Shown here in pieces: positions 26,959 through 35,003 of a DNA stretch of 64,000 bases (positions are counted from its first letter, which is position 1; each line of letters starts with the position of its first letter). Made by a program: the position numbers and the translations under genes. Source of the stretch: Porphyromonadaceae bacterium UBA7048 (GTDB lineage: Bacteria > Bacteroidota > Bacteroidia > Bacteroidales > Muribaculaceae); the NCBI GenBank assembly GCA_002493945.1, contig DLAL01000070.1:1-64000 (forward strand), written 5' to 3'. The notes under the pieces were generated by a model, which was given only the letters and a program-made list of their open reading frames with translations, made no database searches and was not told the DNA's origin.

Positions 26959-29382
26959 TCAGAACCTGAGCGTCTCCGGCCGGCCGCCACGCAGCCTGAC
27001 CGTACGGGATTCGCCATTGGCCGTCACTACCGTCTCGGTGTCAAAATCTGGGGTAAGGACGGCCTTTACTACGCGCCCGTTGTCCCAGAAGATGTCTACA
27101 GTGACGGCACCGCGTGCTCTCAGGCCTCGCACAGTGCCGCGCTTCCACGCCTGAGGCAGCGTCGGGAGCAGACGGATGACGTTGCCGTCGGACTGCAGGA
27201 GCATCTCTGCCACACCTGCCGTTCCGCCGAAATTGCCGTCAATCTGGAACGGCGAGTGGGCGTCCAGCAGATTGGGATAGGTACCGCCGCCGCGACGTGC
27301 GTCAGGTCCATTGTATCCGTCGGGACTGACATAGCGCAGCAGCCTGCGGTACATGCGGTAGGCACGGTCGCTGTCCAGCAGACGGGCGAATATGTTCACA
27401 CGCCATCCCGCACTCCATCCGGTGGTCTCGAAGCCGCGCAGTTCAAGCGTGCGCGCACAGGCATCGGCAAGTTCGGGAGTCGTGAAGGGGGAGATGTGAT
27501 GGCCGGGATACAGCCCGAAGAGATGCGACTGATGGCGGTGCGTCGGCTCGGCCTCCCCGAAGTCCTGCGCCCATTCCTGCAGCTGGCCTTTGGCTCCGAT
27601 TTTATACGGAGCAAGTCGCGGCAGCACGACCTCTATCTCATCTGCAAACATCTTGTCGCCGACTATGCGCGACGCTTTGAGAGCATCTTCAAGGCACTCG
27701 CGTATCATGGCGATATCCGACGTCGGACCTGTCGAGGTGGCGACTTTTCCTCCGCCGGGGAGAAGGAATTCGTTTTCGGGCGACGTGCCGGGCGATGTGG
27801 TGAGCACACCGTCGCGCTCGACGAGCCAGTCCAGACAGAATTCGGCCGCGCCTTTGAGGTAGACATAGTTCCGCTCAAGGAAGCTGCGGTCGAGCGTGAA
27901 CGCATAGTGCTCCCATATGTGTGTGGCCACCCATGCGCCGCCCATGGTCCAGTTGGCCCACAGCGGACCGCCTTCATTGAGCCCGACAGGATTCGTCATG
28001 GCCCATATGTCGGAATTCTGGCCGAGATTCCAGCCGCGGCGCACGCCATAGAATGCCTTGGCCGAGCGCGCACCCGTGACTGACAGTCCTTTGATGTAGT
28101 CCAGCAGCGGCGTGTGCAGCTCGCTGAGATTGGTCACCTCGACCGGCCAGTAGTTCTCCTGAAGATTTATATTTGTGGTATAGTTCGAGCTCCACGGCGG
28201 CAGTATCTTTTCGTTCCACAGTCCCTGCAGATTGGCCGGGACACCCGGCGTCCGCGAACACGAGATGAGCAGATAGCGCCCGTACTGGAAGTAGAGCGCT
28301 TCGAGTTCGGGATTCACGGCAGCCGAATCGGTGTAGAGTTTCAGCTGGCGGTCGGTTGTCAGAGCCTTCATCGCAGGAGCTGTGGCTCCGAGATCAAGGT
28401 CAACACGACCGAAAAGACGTCCATAGTCCGCCAAATGCGCGTCGCGGAGCGTCTGTGCGCTCTTGCCCACGGCTTTCGTTGCATTCCGCGAGGCTATGGC
28501 GCGGCAGTCCTTGCCCTGCCGCACAGGGTCGCGGTCAAAGCCGTTGAAACTTGTTTCAGCTCCGACGACAAGCAGTGCCTCCGGTGCGCCTGACACCTTT
28601 ATCGAATTATCGGCGACAGTGACTGTTCCTTTTGGTGCCGACACGCGCACGTCGGTGCGGAAGCGCATGCCGTGGCCGTCGGCATAAGTATGTTTCAGCG
28701 AGTCGGGTACGGCTCCGTAGTAGCACGGCAGCGATGTGGCGGCGGCATTACCGTCAGCAAGCAGAGCCGCACTGCCCTCTCCGCTAACCTTGTGAGGCAG
28801 CTGTGACGAAAGAGATACACTGAAGTCAAGTCCAGCGGGATTGTCTGTCGACAGCACCATGACGATGACCGAATCGGGCGAGGACACAAAGTATTCGCGC
28901 CGATAGTCGTAGCCGCCCGAGCGGAACGATACCGTGGCTATGGCCGAGCGTAGGTCGAGCTGACGCTGGTAACCCGTGGGGGCGTCAGGAAGGCCGAAGT
29001 CAACCAGAAGGTCGCCAAGCGGCTGATAATTCTCGCTGTAATGGCCCTGCAACTGCTTCTGAGCCTCCTCGGCAGCCTTATAGTCGCCGCGGTCGAGGCA
29101 GCGGCGCACCTCGGCGAGCGCACGGCTGTGGTCAGGCACGGCAAGCGTGTCCGGACCGCCCGTCCACAGCGTAATATCGTTGAGCGAAAGATGCTCGTGT
29201 GAGGGATTGCCGTAGACTGTCGCCCCGATTTTACCGTTGCCTATCACCAGAGCCTCCTCAAAGAATTCGGCAGGACGGTCATACTTCAGCAGAAGCTCAC
29301 GGCTCTGAGCTGAAACACCTGACACTGAAAGCGAAAGCGCCGACGCTACGAAAATAAATTTGCAGGATTGGATAATATTCAC
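26959..29382 (-). CDS. GH95 family alpha-L-fucosidase (or related glycosidase), exported
   Basis: From a GTG at 29382 the protein has about 807 residues and a signal peptide (NIIQSCKFIFVASALSLSVSGVSA). A longer open frame to 29544 reads through the antisense of a tRNA gene and is not real. GH95 features are present: NINLQENYW near residue 405, SPENEF near 535 (the general-acid Glu in family members) and QIDGNFGG near 714. GH95 enzymes cleave alpha-1,2-fucose or alpha-galactose from host or plant glycans. No SusC/SusD pair is nearby. Its own promoter must lie in or beyond the tRNA region; I could not find one. Confidence 0.9.
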   Translation of the reverse strand: MNIIQSCKFIFVASALSLSVSGVSAQSRELLLKYDRPAEFFEEALVIGNGKIGATVYGNPSHEHLSLNDITLWTGGPDTLAVPDHSRALAEVRRCLDRGDYKAAEEAQKQLQGHYSENYQPLGDLLVDFGLPDAPTGYQRQLDLRSAIATVSFRSGGYDYRREYFVSSPDSVIVMVLSTDNPAGLDFSVSLSSQLPHKVSGEGSAALLADGNAAATSLPCYYGAVPDSLKHTYADGHGMRFRTDVRVSAPKGTVTVADNSIKVSGAPEALLVVGAETSFNGFDRDPVRQGKDCRAIASRNATKAVGKSAQTLRDAHLADYGRLFGRVDLDLGATAPAMKALTTDRQLKLYTDSAAVNPELEALYFQYGRYLLISCSRTPGVPANLQGLWNEKILPPWSSNYTTNINLQENYWPVEVTNLSELHTPLLDYIKGLSVTGARSAKAFYGVRRGWNLGQNSDIWAMTNPVGLNEGGPLWANWTMGGAWVATHIWEHYAFTLDRSFLERNYVYLKGAAEFCLDWLVERDGVLTTSPGTSPENEFLLPGGGKVATSTGPTSDIAMIRECLEDALKASRIVGDKMFADEIEVVLPRLAPYKIGAKGQLQEWAQDFGEAEPTHRHQSHLFGLYPGHHISPFTTPELADACARTLELRGFETTGWSAGWRVNIFARLLDSDRAYRMYRRLLRYVSPDGYNGPDARRGGGTYPNLLDAHSPFQIDGNFGGTAGVAEMLLQSDGNVIRLLPTLPQAWKRGTVRGLRARGAVTVDIFWDNGRVVKAVLTPDFDTETVVTANGESRTVRLRGGRPETLRF

Positions 29383-29390
29383 TAATTTTG
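29359..29390 (+). promoter_or_regulatory. Promoter of tRNA-Pro
   Basis: TTTG at 29359-29362, exactly 20 bases, then TAATTTTG at 29383-29390 is a perfect Bacteroidota promoter. Transcription would begin near 29397, four bases before the tRNA. The -33 element lies inside the antisense coding region of the fucosidase gene, and the -7 box directly abuts its GTG start. Confidence 0.85.
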
Positions 29391-29400
29391 CACGCGAATT

Positions 29401-29474
29401 CGGGGCGTAGCGCAGTCCGGTAGCGCGCCTGGTTTGGGACCAGGTGGTCGCAGGTTCGAATCCTGTCACCCCGA
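29401..29474 (+). tRNA. tRNA-Pro (anticodon TGG)
   Basis: The 74-base sequence folds as a cloverleaf. The acceptor stem pairs CGGGGCG with CACCCCG (one C-A mismatch). The anticodon stem CCTGG/CCAGG (29428-29432 and 29440-29444) encloses the loop TTTGGGA with anticodon TGG at 29435-29437. The T arm contains GGTTCGAATCC. The discriminator is A and no CCA is encoded. It reads CCA and, by wobble, other proline codons. Confidence 0.97.
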
Positions 29475-29486
29475 CTCCATGTAATG

Positions 29487-29532
29487 CGTTGGAACTTAAC
29501 CGATTAGAGTTAAATTCCAACGTCTTTTCTTT
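29487..29532 (+). terminator. Terminator of tRNA-Pro
   Basis: A 14-base stem with one mismatch (29487-29500 with 29509-29522, arm CGTTGGAACTTAAC) and an 8-base loop is followed by TCTTTTCTTT. It lies 12 bases after the tRNA. Confidence 0.75.
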
Positions 29533-29695
29533 ATCTATATACATAATCCATAGATTATTTAAGGTTCAAAATCATAATAAAAACTGCCGTTTCAGGCATA
29601 TTTTAGCTCGATGTTTCAACTATGTTTCAACAGAATCGGCCAATTCTGACAACATAGTTTAACAGAAAAATACTATAATGATTATAGACGAGAAC

Positions 29696-29736
29696 GCCTG
29701 ATTCCGGCGACGAGGTCGCTGAACTCAGGCATTTTT
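29696..29736 (+). terminator. Second hairpin with T-run downstream of tRNA-Pro
   Basis: GCCTGA (29696-29701) pairs with TCAGGC (29725-29730), with an inner stem GCGAC/GTCGC, followed by ATTTTT. No gene is seen upstream of it on the plus strand other than the already-terminated tRNA, so it could end an unrecognised small RNA or be a leftover of a lost gene. Confidence 0.55.
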
Positions 29737-29809
29737 ACATTTGTCATCACAATTATTTCATTCAGTGTGTGTTTCTCATGGATTTGCAGGGAAGAAAAAG
29801 GATGACCTT

Positions 29810-30601
29810 CTATCTCTCCACAGGACGGTTGACGAAGTAATGAGCCGCTCCGACGAAGATGGCTCCGCCTACGATATTGCCTATGGTGGCAGGCAGGAGG
29901 TTGGTCACGAAGAGCTGCGACATCGTAATGTCCGCTCCCTGCATCATGGCCAGCGGTATGAAGAACATGTTCGCTATACAGTGCTCGAATCCGAGAGCGA
30001 CGAAGGCCATGACGGGAATCTCGCAGGCAAGAAGTTTCTCGCCCAGACGACGGCCGCTAAGGGCGAGCCACACAGCCAGACAGACGCACCAGTTGGCGCC
30101 GATGCCCTTGAGGAATATCACCCCGAATGACGCGGACACCTTGCCGACGGCTATGCGCTCGACAGCGGCAGCGTAAGGCTCGGAGGCGGTGAGACCTGTG
30201 AGATAGACCAGGAAGTAGGCCACGGCGAGACATCCTGCGAAGTTGGCGAGCCACACTACAGTCCAGTTACCGATGACACGGCCCACACCGATGCGGCGTT
30301 CGGCCATCGGCGGAATCAGCAGTGCGTTGTTGCCGGTGAAGAGGTCGGCACCGAGTATCACCACGAGCATGAGGCCTATGGGAAAGACGAGACCGCTGAG
30401 GAAACGCTGCAGGCCGGGATTGGCTGCCGAAATCTCGGGAAAACCGAAGCCTATGATAATAGAAAGAACCCCGCCGAGAGCGATGTAGGCTCCGGCGAGG
30501 AATGCAGCCACAAGAAGACGTGGCAAAGGACGGGAGGCAGCTTTGGCATAGCCTGCTGCAGAGGCTGCCTGAAGAGTTTCTGGAGGTGTCTTTACAGACA
30601 T
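29810..30601 (-). CDS. Formate/nitrite transporter (FNT) family channel
   Basis: This 263-residue protein has six hydrophobic segments and the FNT fold features: LGADLFTGNNALL in the second-third segment loop and GIGANWCVCLAVW. GFEHCIANMFFIP carries the central pore His. FNT channels pass formate, nitrite, hydrosulfide or lactate anions across the inner membrane. With no formate or nitrite enzyme gene nearby the substrate is open; hydrosulfide or formate are both plausible for an anaerobic gut bacterium. The gene lies 48 bases downstream of the Spy-like gene and could be read from the same promoter. Confidence 0.92.
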   Translation of the reverse strand: MSVKTPPETLQAASAAGYAKAASRPLPRLLVAAFLAGAYIALGGVLSIIIGFGFPEISAANPGLQRFLSGLVFPIGLMLVVILGADLFTGNNALLIPPMAERRIGVGRVIGNWTVVWLANFAGCLAVAYFLVYLTGLTASEPYAAAVERIAVGKVSASFGVIFLKGIGANWCVCLAVWLALSGRRLGEKLLACEIPVMAFVALGFEHCIANMFFIPLAMMQGADITMSQLFVTNLLPATIGNIVGGAIFVGAAHYFVNRPVER

Positions 30602-30649
30602 GTCAATTTAGCTGATGAATTGGCGACTGATAAAGAAGATAGATGTTAC

Positions 30650-31153
30650 TTACTGGTTGCGCGCGGCTTTGCGTCCGGCCTGCACACGGCGGTGATGACG
30701 CACGAGGCGCTGGGTGAACTCGCGCTCGGCCGATTTGAGCCTGAGCATCTGACGGGGCGTGAGCACTGCCTTGAATTTGTCGAAATACTCCATCTCGAGA
30801 TTGCCTTCACGCTGCTTCTGAGAGAATACTGCGGCTGCAGCGGCCTCGAGTTCGGTTCCGGAGGCATCGGCATCAGCATTGACACGCCGTTCGAGCTCGC
30901 GGGTCTCTGCCCCTATCTGCATGAGGCTGTCGTCCATGGCATCGTAGATGGGGAAGAACTCACGCTGCTGCTCTTTGGTCAGACTGAGAGCCTTGGTGAG
31001 TATGTCGTGCTTGTAGGCACGCATCTCCGTGAGCACGCGGTCGCGCTCGTCGTCGTTGAGAGGCTGGGCCGACTGGGCGGACACGTACTGCGTCAGGGCT
31101 GCTGTGCCGAGGCAGATAATCAGTGCGCAATAGCGGAAAATTGATATGCTCAT
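30650..31153 (-). CDS. Exported Spy/CpxP-like protein of the sigma-factor operon
   Basis: This 167-residue protein has a signal peptide (YCALIICLGTAALTQYVSA) and an all-helical mature part. It contains two LTxxQ-like segments (LSLTKEQQREF and VLTPRQMLRL), the sequence signature of the Spy/CpxP fold of periplasmic stress-sensing chaperones. It is third in a unit with an ECF sigma factor and a one-TM protein. It overlaps the upstream gene by 4 bases. It may sense or buffer misfolded periplasmic protein and feed back on the sigma factor; that role is inferred. Confidence 0.75.
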   Translation of the reverse strand: MSISIFRYCALIICLGTAALTQYVSAQSAQPLNDDERDRVLTEMRAYKHDILTKALSLTKEQQREFFPIYDAMDDSLMQIGAETRELERRVNADADASGTELEAAAAAVFSQKQREGNLEMEYFDKFKAVLTPRQMLRLKSAEREFTQRLVRHHRRVQAGRKAARNQ

Positions 31154-31650
31154 TCCGGTAAAAGGTAATCAGTTTGTTCGTCGGCCTCCATCACTCCGTC
31201 GGTAGAGAAGAACGCGTCGATAGCGGAATCGTTTTCGAAGGTACCGTCTTCAACCATCTCGTCGAACAGGTCCCACGAGTTGATATCGTCATAAATATAG
31301 TCATTCATGAACTGATCGTTGTCGAAGGCTTTGGCCAACACAGGGTTGGAGTCCATGGGTGACAGGCTCGTATGACGGCCGATAGACGCGAACATCTGCA
31401 GCATGCACCACACTCCGGCAAACATAGCGGCCATGTATACGTACGGCCGCACCTTCTGCCAGAAGGTGCGGGGCTGCATCGCACGGTCGACTTCCTGCGG
31501 GTTCTCGATTTCAGCACGATACGGCAGGAGAGAGTCCATCTGTAGGGCAAAATCGTCGAAGTATCCGGCGGGTACTTTCATACCCGCACTCGGGACGGCC
31601 AGACCGCTCCGACGGGCTTTTTCAAGTATATTTTCGCTGGATTGTGCCAT
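31150..31650 (-). CDS. One-TM protein next to the sigma factor (candidate anti-sigma factor)
   Basis: This 166-residue protein has a cytoplasmic N-terminal part (LAVPSAGMKVPAGYFDDFALQMDSLL) and one membrane segment at about 68-88 (VRPYVYMAAMFAGVWCMLQMF). A very acidic periplasmic tail (DNDQFMNDYIYDDINSW) follows. VPAGYFDDF near the N-terminus recurs in small proteins that follow ECF sigma genes in Bacteroidota. Position and topology suggest an anti-sigma factor, but there is no zinc-binding anti-sigma motif. It begins 45 bases after the sigma gene. Confidence 0.65.
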   Translation of the reverse strand: MAQSSENILEKARRSGLAVPSAGMKVPAGYFDDFALQMDSLLPYRAEIENPQEVDRAMQPRTFWQKVRPYVYMAAMFAGVWCMLQMFASIGRHTSLSPMDSNPVLAKAFDNDQFMNDYIYDDINSWDLFDEMVEDGTFENDSAIDAFFSTDGVMEADEQTDYLLPE

Positions 31651-31695
31651 ATTTCATTAATGTTTGCTATTTTGACAGATTGCGGAAGCGTAGGT

Positions 31696-32256
31696 TTAAT
31701 CGGCATCGTCAAAAAATTGCTCGATTTTCTTTGTCGCAAGGTGATAGGAGGCTTTCAGGGCGCCCACCGATGTGCCGAGAATCTCGGACATCTCCTCGTA
31801 CTTCATGTCGTCGAAGTACTTCATGTTGAACATGAGGCGCTGCTTGTCTGGCAAGGTGGCGATAGCCTGCTGAAGACGTCGGGAAAGCTCGTCGCCGTCA
31901 AGGTCGCTGTCGGCAGTGGCTGTGCGTGCGGCCGATGCCTCCTCGTCGTCGAACGAAAGTGTCGTGCGACGGCGCTCACGCTCAAGGAAGCTGAGACTCT
32001 CATTGACGGCTATCTTGTAGAGCCATGTCGAGAGACGCGCGTCGCCACGGAAATTCTCGAGGTTGTTCCACGCCTTGAGAAAGGTGTTCTGAAGGATGTC
32101 GTTGGCATCGTCGTGGCTCTGCACCATGCGCCGTATCTGCCAGTACAAAGGCTCGGAATACAGTCTGACCACTTTCGAGAAAGCCTGACGCACCGTGGCC
32201 GGATCGCGCAGTTGCGCGGTCAGCTCTTCGTTTTCTTCAGGTTTCACGGATGCCAT
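31696..32256 (-). CDS. ECF-type RNA polymerase sigma factor
   Basis: The 186-residue protein has region 2 (DANDILQNTFLKAWNNLENF, then STWLYKIAVNESLSFLERER) and region 4 (LPDKQRLMFNMKYFDDMKYEEMSEILG, then VGALKASYHLATKKIEQF). These two domains joined by an acidic linker define extracytoplasmic-function sigma factors. It leads a transcription unit with a putative anti-sigma and a Spy-like protein. Its promoter is the standard housekeeping type, so basal expression does not need the factor itself. Confidence 0.95.
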   Translation of the reverse strand: MASVKPEENEELTAQLRDPATVRQAFSKVVRLYSEPLYWQIRRMVQSHDDANDILQNTFLKAWNNLENFRGDARLSTWLYKIAVNESLSFLERERRRTTLSFDDEEASAARTATADSDLDGDELSRRLQQAIATLPDKQRLMFNMKYFDDMKYEEMSEILGTSVGALKASYHLATKKIEQFFDDAD

Positions 32257-32278
32257 ACTTCTTAATTCAGATTTTCGT

Positions 32279-32310
32279 CAAAGTTACGGTTTTTTCGTCA
32301 GACGGGCAAA
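32279..32310 (-). promoter_or_regulatory. Promoter of the sigma-factor operon
   Basis: Read on the minus strand, TTTG (32310-32307), a 20-base spacer and TAACTTTG (32286-32279) match the Bacteroidota consensus perfectly. The leader to the ATG at 32256 is only about 16 bases. Confidence 0.8.
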
Positions 32311-32316
32311 TCCCGT

Positions 32317-33144
32317 TCACATATTTTTATATCCGAGCGAGCGGAAAAGTTCACGGTTCATGCGCCGGCGTTCGCTGTCGAAGAAGAATCCCCACTTTCG
32401 GAAATACCTCAACATATTCACGATGTGTATCTTACGCATACGCCGCGATGTCTTCGACTCGGCGCGGTGTGCGTGAACGATGGTAGCACCGGGATAATAG
32501 ACCGTACGGTAGCAGCGGTGTATCCGCCGCGTCAGGTCGATATCCTCGGGATACATGAAGAATCGCGGGTCAAAGAGACCCGTCTCGGCCAGAGCCGTGG
32601 TGCGGAGCAGCATGAAGCATCCGTGGTGATACGGCGCGTCGACGGTAGCCGCAGGGTCGCGGTCTGCGAGAATATATCTGCGCCGCCGAGCCGCGAACCA
32701 TTTCTCGGGCAGGAATCCGCGCAGCACCATGTCGAAGGGCGTGGGCAAGGGATGGATGACGTACTGCTCGCGGCCGTCGGGATAGACCGTATGAGGGATG
32801 AGCTGGGCCACATCAGCGTGTCGGTCCATGTAAAGCACACAGGCATCAAGCACTCCGGAGTCGAAGTAAACGTCGCTGTTGATGACAAGGTGATAGTCTG
32901 CATCTGAATCGAGCGAGCGGCGCAGAGCGACATTATGCGCGTCGCCGTAGCCCGTATTGAGATGCGGCGTGTACGTGATTCTGTCGCCGTAGCCGCTGCA
33001 GATGGCGGCGATGTACGGCACCGAACTGTTGTCGACCACATGGACCGTCCTGACCGATGTCTCGCCGAGAAGCGCGTCAAGGCACTTACGCAGTTCGGAC
33101 TCTTCGGTGCGGTATGTGACTATGGATACATCTACGATACTCAT
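32317..33144 (-). CDS. Glycosyltransferase family 2
   Basis: The start is the ATG at 33144, whose ATGA overlaps the stop of the U32 gene; a longer frame upstream lies inside that gene. The 275-residue protein shows the GT-A fold: VSIVTYRTEESEL at the N-terminus, LNTGYGDAHNVAL, NSDVYFDSGVL as the metal-binding loop, and GLFDPRFFMYPEDIDLTRR. This set resembles rhamnosyl-type transferases that build surface polysaccharide or O-antigen. Donor and acceptor are unknown. It is the last gene of the FloA-led cluster. Confidence 0.9.
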   Translation of the reverse strand: MSIVDVSIVTYRTEESELRKCLDALLGETSVRTVHVVDNSSVPYIAAICSGYGDRITYTPHLNTGYGDAHNVALRRSLDSDADYHLVINSDVYFDSGVLDACVLYMDRHADVAQLIPHTVYPDGREQYVIHPLPTPFDMVLRGFLPEKWFAARRRRYILADRDPAATVDAPYHHGCFMLLRTTALAETGLFDPRFFMYPEDIDLTRRIHRCYRTVYYPGATIVHAHRAESKTSRRMRKIHIVNMLRYFRKWGFFFDSERRRMNRELFRSLGYKNM

Positions 33145-35003
33145 GATGCGGAGGAGGTTTTCACGACTTTCATGCCGCAGACGGCGCAGTCGAAGTCGAG
33201 CCTGTATGTGCCCGACTGGTTGCGCAGATACAGACGCGCCGGCAGTTTCCGCCCGTCGGGAGTGCGGAGACATGCTCCGAGCTCGCGGCGTATGCAGTAG
33301 CGAGTGTTCATGACCTCGATGTCAGCGCCGCGCGGCGACGGTTCTGTCTCGATGGCCTGACGCGCGATGACGGCTCCGTGGCTCTCGTAGAACTGCCGGG
33401 CGAGCCTGTTGGCCACGTTGTCGTGATATGTCAGCGGCGGCAGGGCGGCAAATGCGTCGGCCGCGAGAGCCTGCCTGCGTCGACGGTCGTACACGTAGCG
33501 CGCGGCAGCATCCGCGTCAAGCATGACCAGCGCGCGTCGACGCGCATCGGCAAGGACCGACAGCGGCACGAAGCGGTCGCCGAGGCGGTCATCGACCTGG
33601 CCGCATGTATATATGGTGCCCCCGAGTTTGGCCAGTGTCGCGCGCCGCGCATCGGCCTGAGGCTTCGCAGCCTGCGCTCCGGGCGACTCGGTCACGACCG
33701 TAGCTGATGCGCCGCGGCAGTCCGAGGCAGTGATGGCAAAGCCGGTGTCGCCGACGGCATCAAGCCGGAAGTTGACCGCTATCGTACGGCGGCACGAGGC
33801 ATCCGGACGGTCGAGGACGTCAAAGAACTGCTTGTCGCTGTTCCTGTATATGGTCATGCCCGGCTTGAGGCCTTCGGGGACCGAAGCCGGAAAGAGTTCC
33901 TGCCCTTCCGAGCGGTTGAGACGGAATCCGCAGAAACGTCCGCGCGCGTCGAAGAAGCCGAGGCCGTCGCCATTGGCGAGCGGTGCCGACGTTCGAGCGC
34001 GGAAACTGCGGCGTTGGGGATCGTACGCCGTGACAGCCTCCGCCACGGGCATACCGGCCCACTTAGGAGTGTCAATCGAGGCCATGCGCACCGATGCCTG
34101 CGGACGGCCGCCGATGAAGTACGACGTATAGCCGCGGTTGAACGTGCGGTTGACATCAGGCGTGAATCCGCAAGTGCTTGACCCGGCCGACGAGCGCGCG
34201 AAGCCTTCATTGGCGGCGATAAATCGGTCGAGCGCCTGCGAATATGCCGCAGTGACATTCGCCACATAGCGCGCATCCTTCAGGCGTCCTTCGATTTTAA
34301 ATGACGAGGCTCCGGCTTCGATGAGGGCCGGGAGACGGTCGAGCTGGCAGAGGTCGCGGAGCGAGAGATAGTGCTTCTCGGGGCCTACGGGGCGGCCTTC
34401 GCCGTCAATGAGTTCGTAACTCAGACGGCACATCTGCGGACACACACCGCGGTTGGCACTCCGGTCCATAGCCACGGCTCCGGCCTGACAGTCGCCGCTG
34501 TAGCTCACGCACAGGGCGCCGTGGACAAATACTTCGACAGGCACGCCTGCGGCCTCGGCGGCCTCACGGATCTGGTCGGTCGAAAATTCGCGCGGGAGCA
34601 CGAGCTGCGAGAATCCCGCCTGTGCGAGGCGGCGCGCCTTGTCGAGCGTGCGGATGTCGCACTGAGTGCTGGCATGGAGAGCTATCGGCGGCAGGTCCAT
34701 CTCGAGATATGCCATATCCTGGACTATCAGGGCATCGACTCCGGCGGCATAGAGCTGCCACACGAGCCGACGGGCTTCATCGAGCTCGGCGTCAAAAAGA
34801 ATCGTATTGAGCGTCACATAGATGCGCGCACGGTACTGATGGGCGAACGCGCACAGGTCGCGGATGTCGGCCACACTGTTGCCGGCGGCAGCGCGCGCGC
34901 CGAAAGCCGGGGCACCGATATACACAGCATCGGCTCCGGCAAGTATGGCCGTACGGCCCACGGCGGCGTCGCGCGCCGGAGCGAGCAGTTCAAGCGTACG
35001 CAT
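33141..35003 (-). CDS. U32 family peptidase / RlhA-like protein
   Basis: This 620-residue protein belongs to the U32 collagenase-like family. The family signature around the conserved cysteines is present (EVFVHGALCVSYSGDCQAG, then NRGVCPQMC), followed by SSFKIEGRLKDARYV. A second U32-associated domain and a C-terminal CAVC motif extend it. Several long members of this family, such as E. coli RlhA, modify 23S rRNA by hydroxylation of a cytidine and carry an iron-sulfur cluster; protease activity is poorly supported. RNA hydroxylation is therefore the likelier role. It overlaps both neighbours. Confidence 0.88.
   Translation of the reverse strand: MRTLELLAPARDAAVGRTAILAGADAVYIGAPAFGARAAAGNSVADIRDLCAFAHQYRARIYVTLNTILFDAELDEARRLVWQLYAAGVDALIVQDMAYLEMDLPPIALHASTQCDIRTLDKARRLAQAGFSQLVLPREFSTDQIREAAEAAGVPVEVFVHGALCVSYSGDCQAGAVAMDRSANRGVCPQMCRLSYELIDGEGRPVGPEKHYLSLRDLCQLDRLPALIEAGASSFKIEGRLKDARYVANVTAAYSQALDRFIAANEGFARSSAGSSTCGFTPDVNRTFNRGYTSYFIGGRPQASVRMASIDTPKWAGMPVAEAVTAYDPQRRSFRARTSAPLANGDGLGFFDARGRFCGFRLNRSEGQELFPASVPEGLKPGMTIYRNSDKQFFDVLDRPDASCRRTIAVNFRLDAVGDTGFAITASDCRGASATVVTESPGAQAAKPQADARRATLAKLGGTIYTCGQVDDRLGDRFVPLSVLADARRRALVMLDADAAARYVYDRRRRQALAADAFAALPPLTYHDNVANRLARQFYESHGAVIARQAIETEPSPRGADIEVMNTRYCIRRELGACLRTPDGRKLPARLYLRNQSGTYRLDFDCAVCGMKVVKTSSAS

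Larger units (their letters stand above)
29475..29809. other. 335-base gene-free region after tRNA-Pro
   Basis: No convincing gene is seen. The segment is much more AT-rich than its neighbours. It contains the tRNA terminator (29487-29532), a direct repeat of ATGTTTCAAC at 29611-29620 and 29622-29631, and a second hairpin at 29696-29736. An open frame running out of the tRNA (to 29662) is not a gene. Low GC next to a tRNA 3' end is compatible with an old integration site, but no integrase is present. Confidence 0.6.

Noticed and set aside
29383..29544. N-terminal extension of the GH95 gene up to 29544
   Set aside because: It reads through antisense tRNA-Pro, giving the familiar tRNA-derived peptide (GFEPATTWSQTRR). 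A signal peptide begins at the GTG at 29382.
29444..29662. 72-codon open frame starting within tRNA-Pro
   Set aside because: It starts inside the tRNA and crosses the tRNA terminator; no domain or promoter supports it.
33145..33273. Longer N-terminus of the GT2 gene
   Set aside because: It overlaps the U32 gene and is Arg/Ser-rich; the ATG at 33144 is followed directly by a typical GT-A start.
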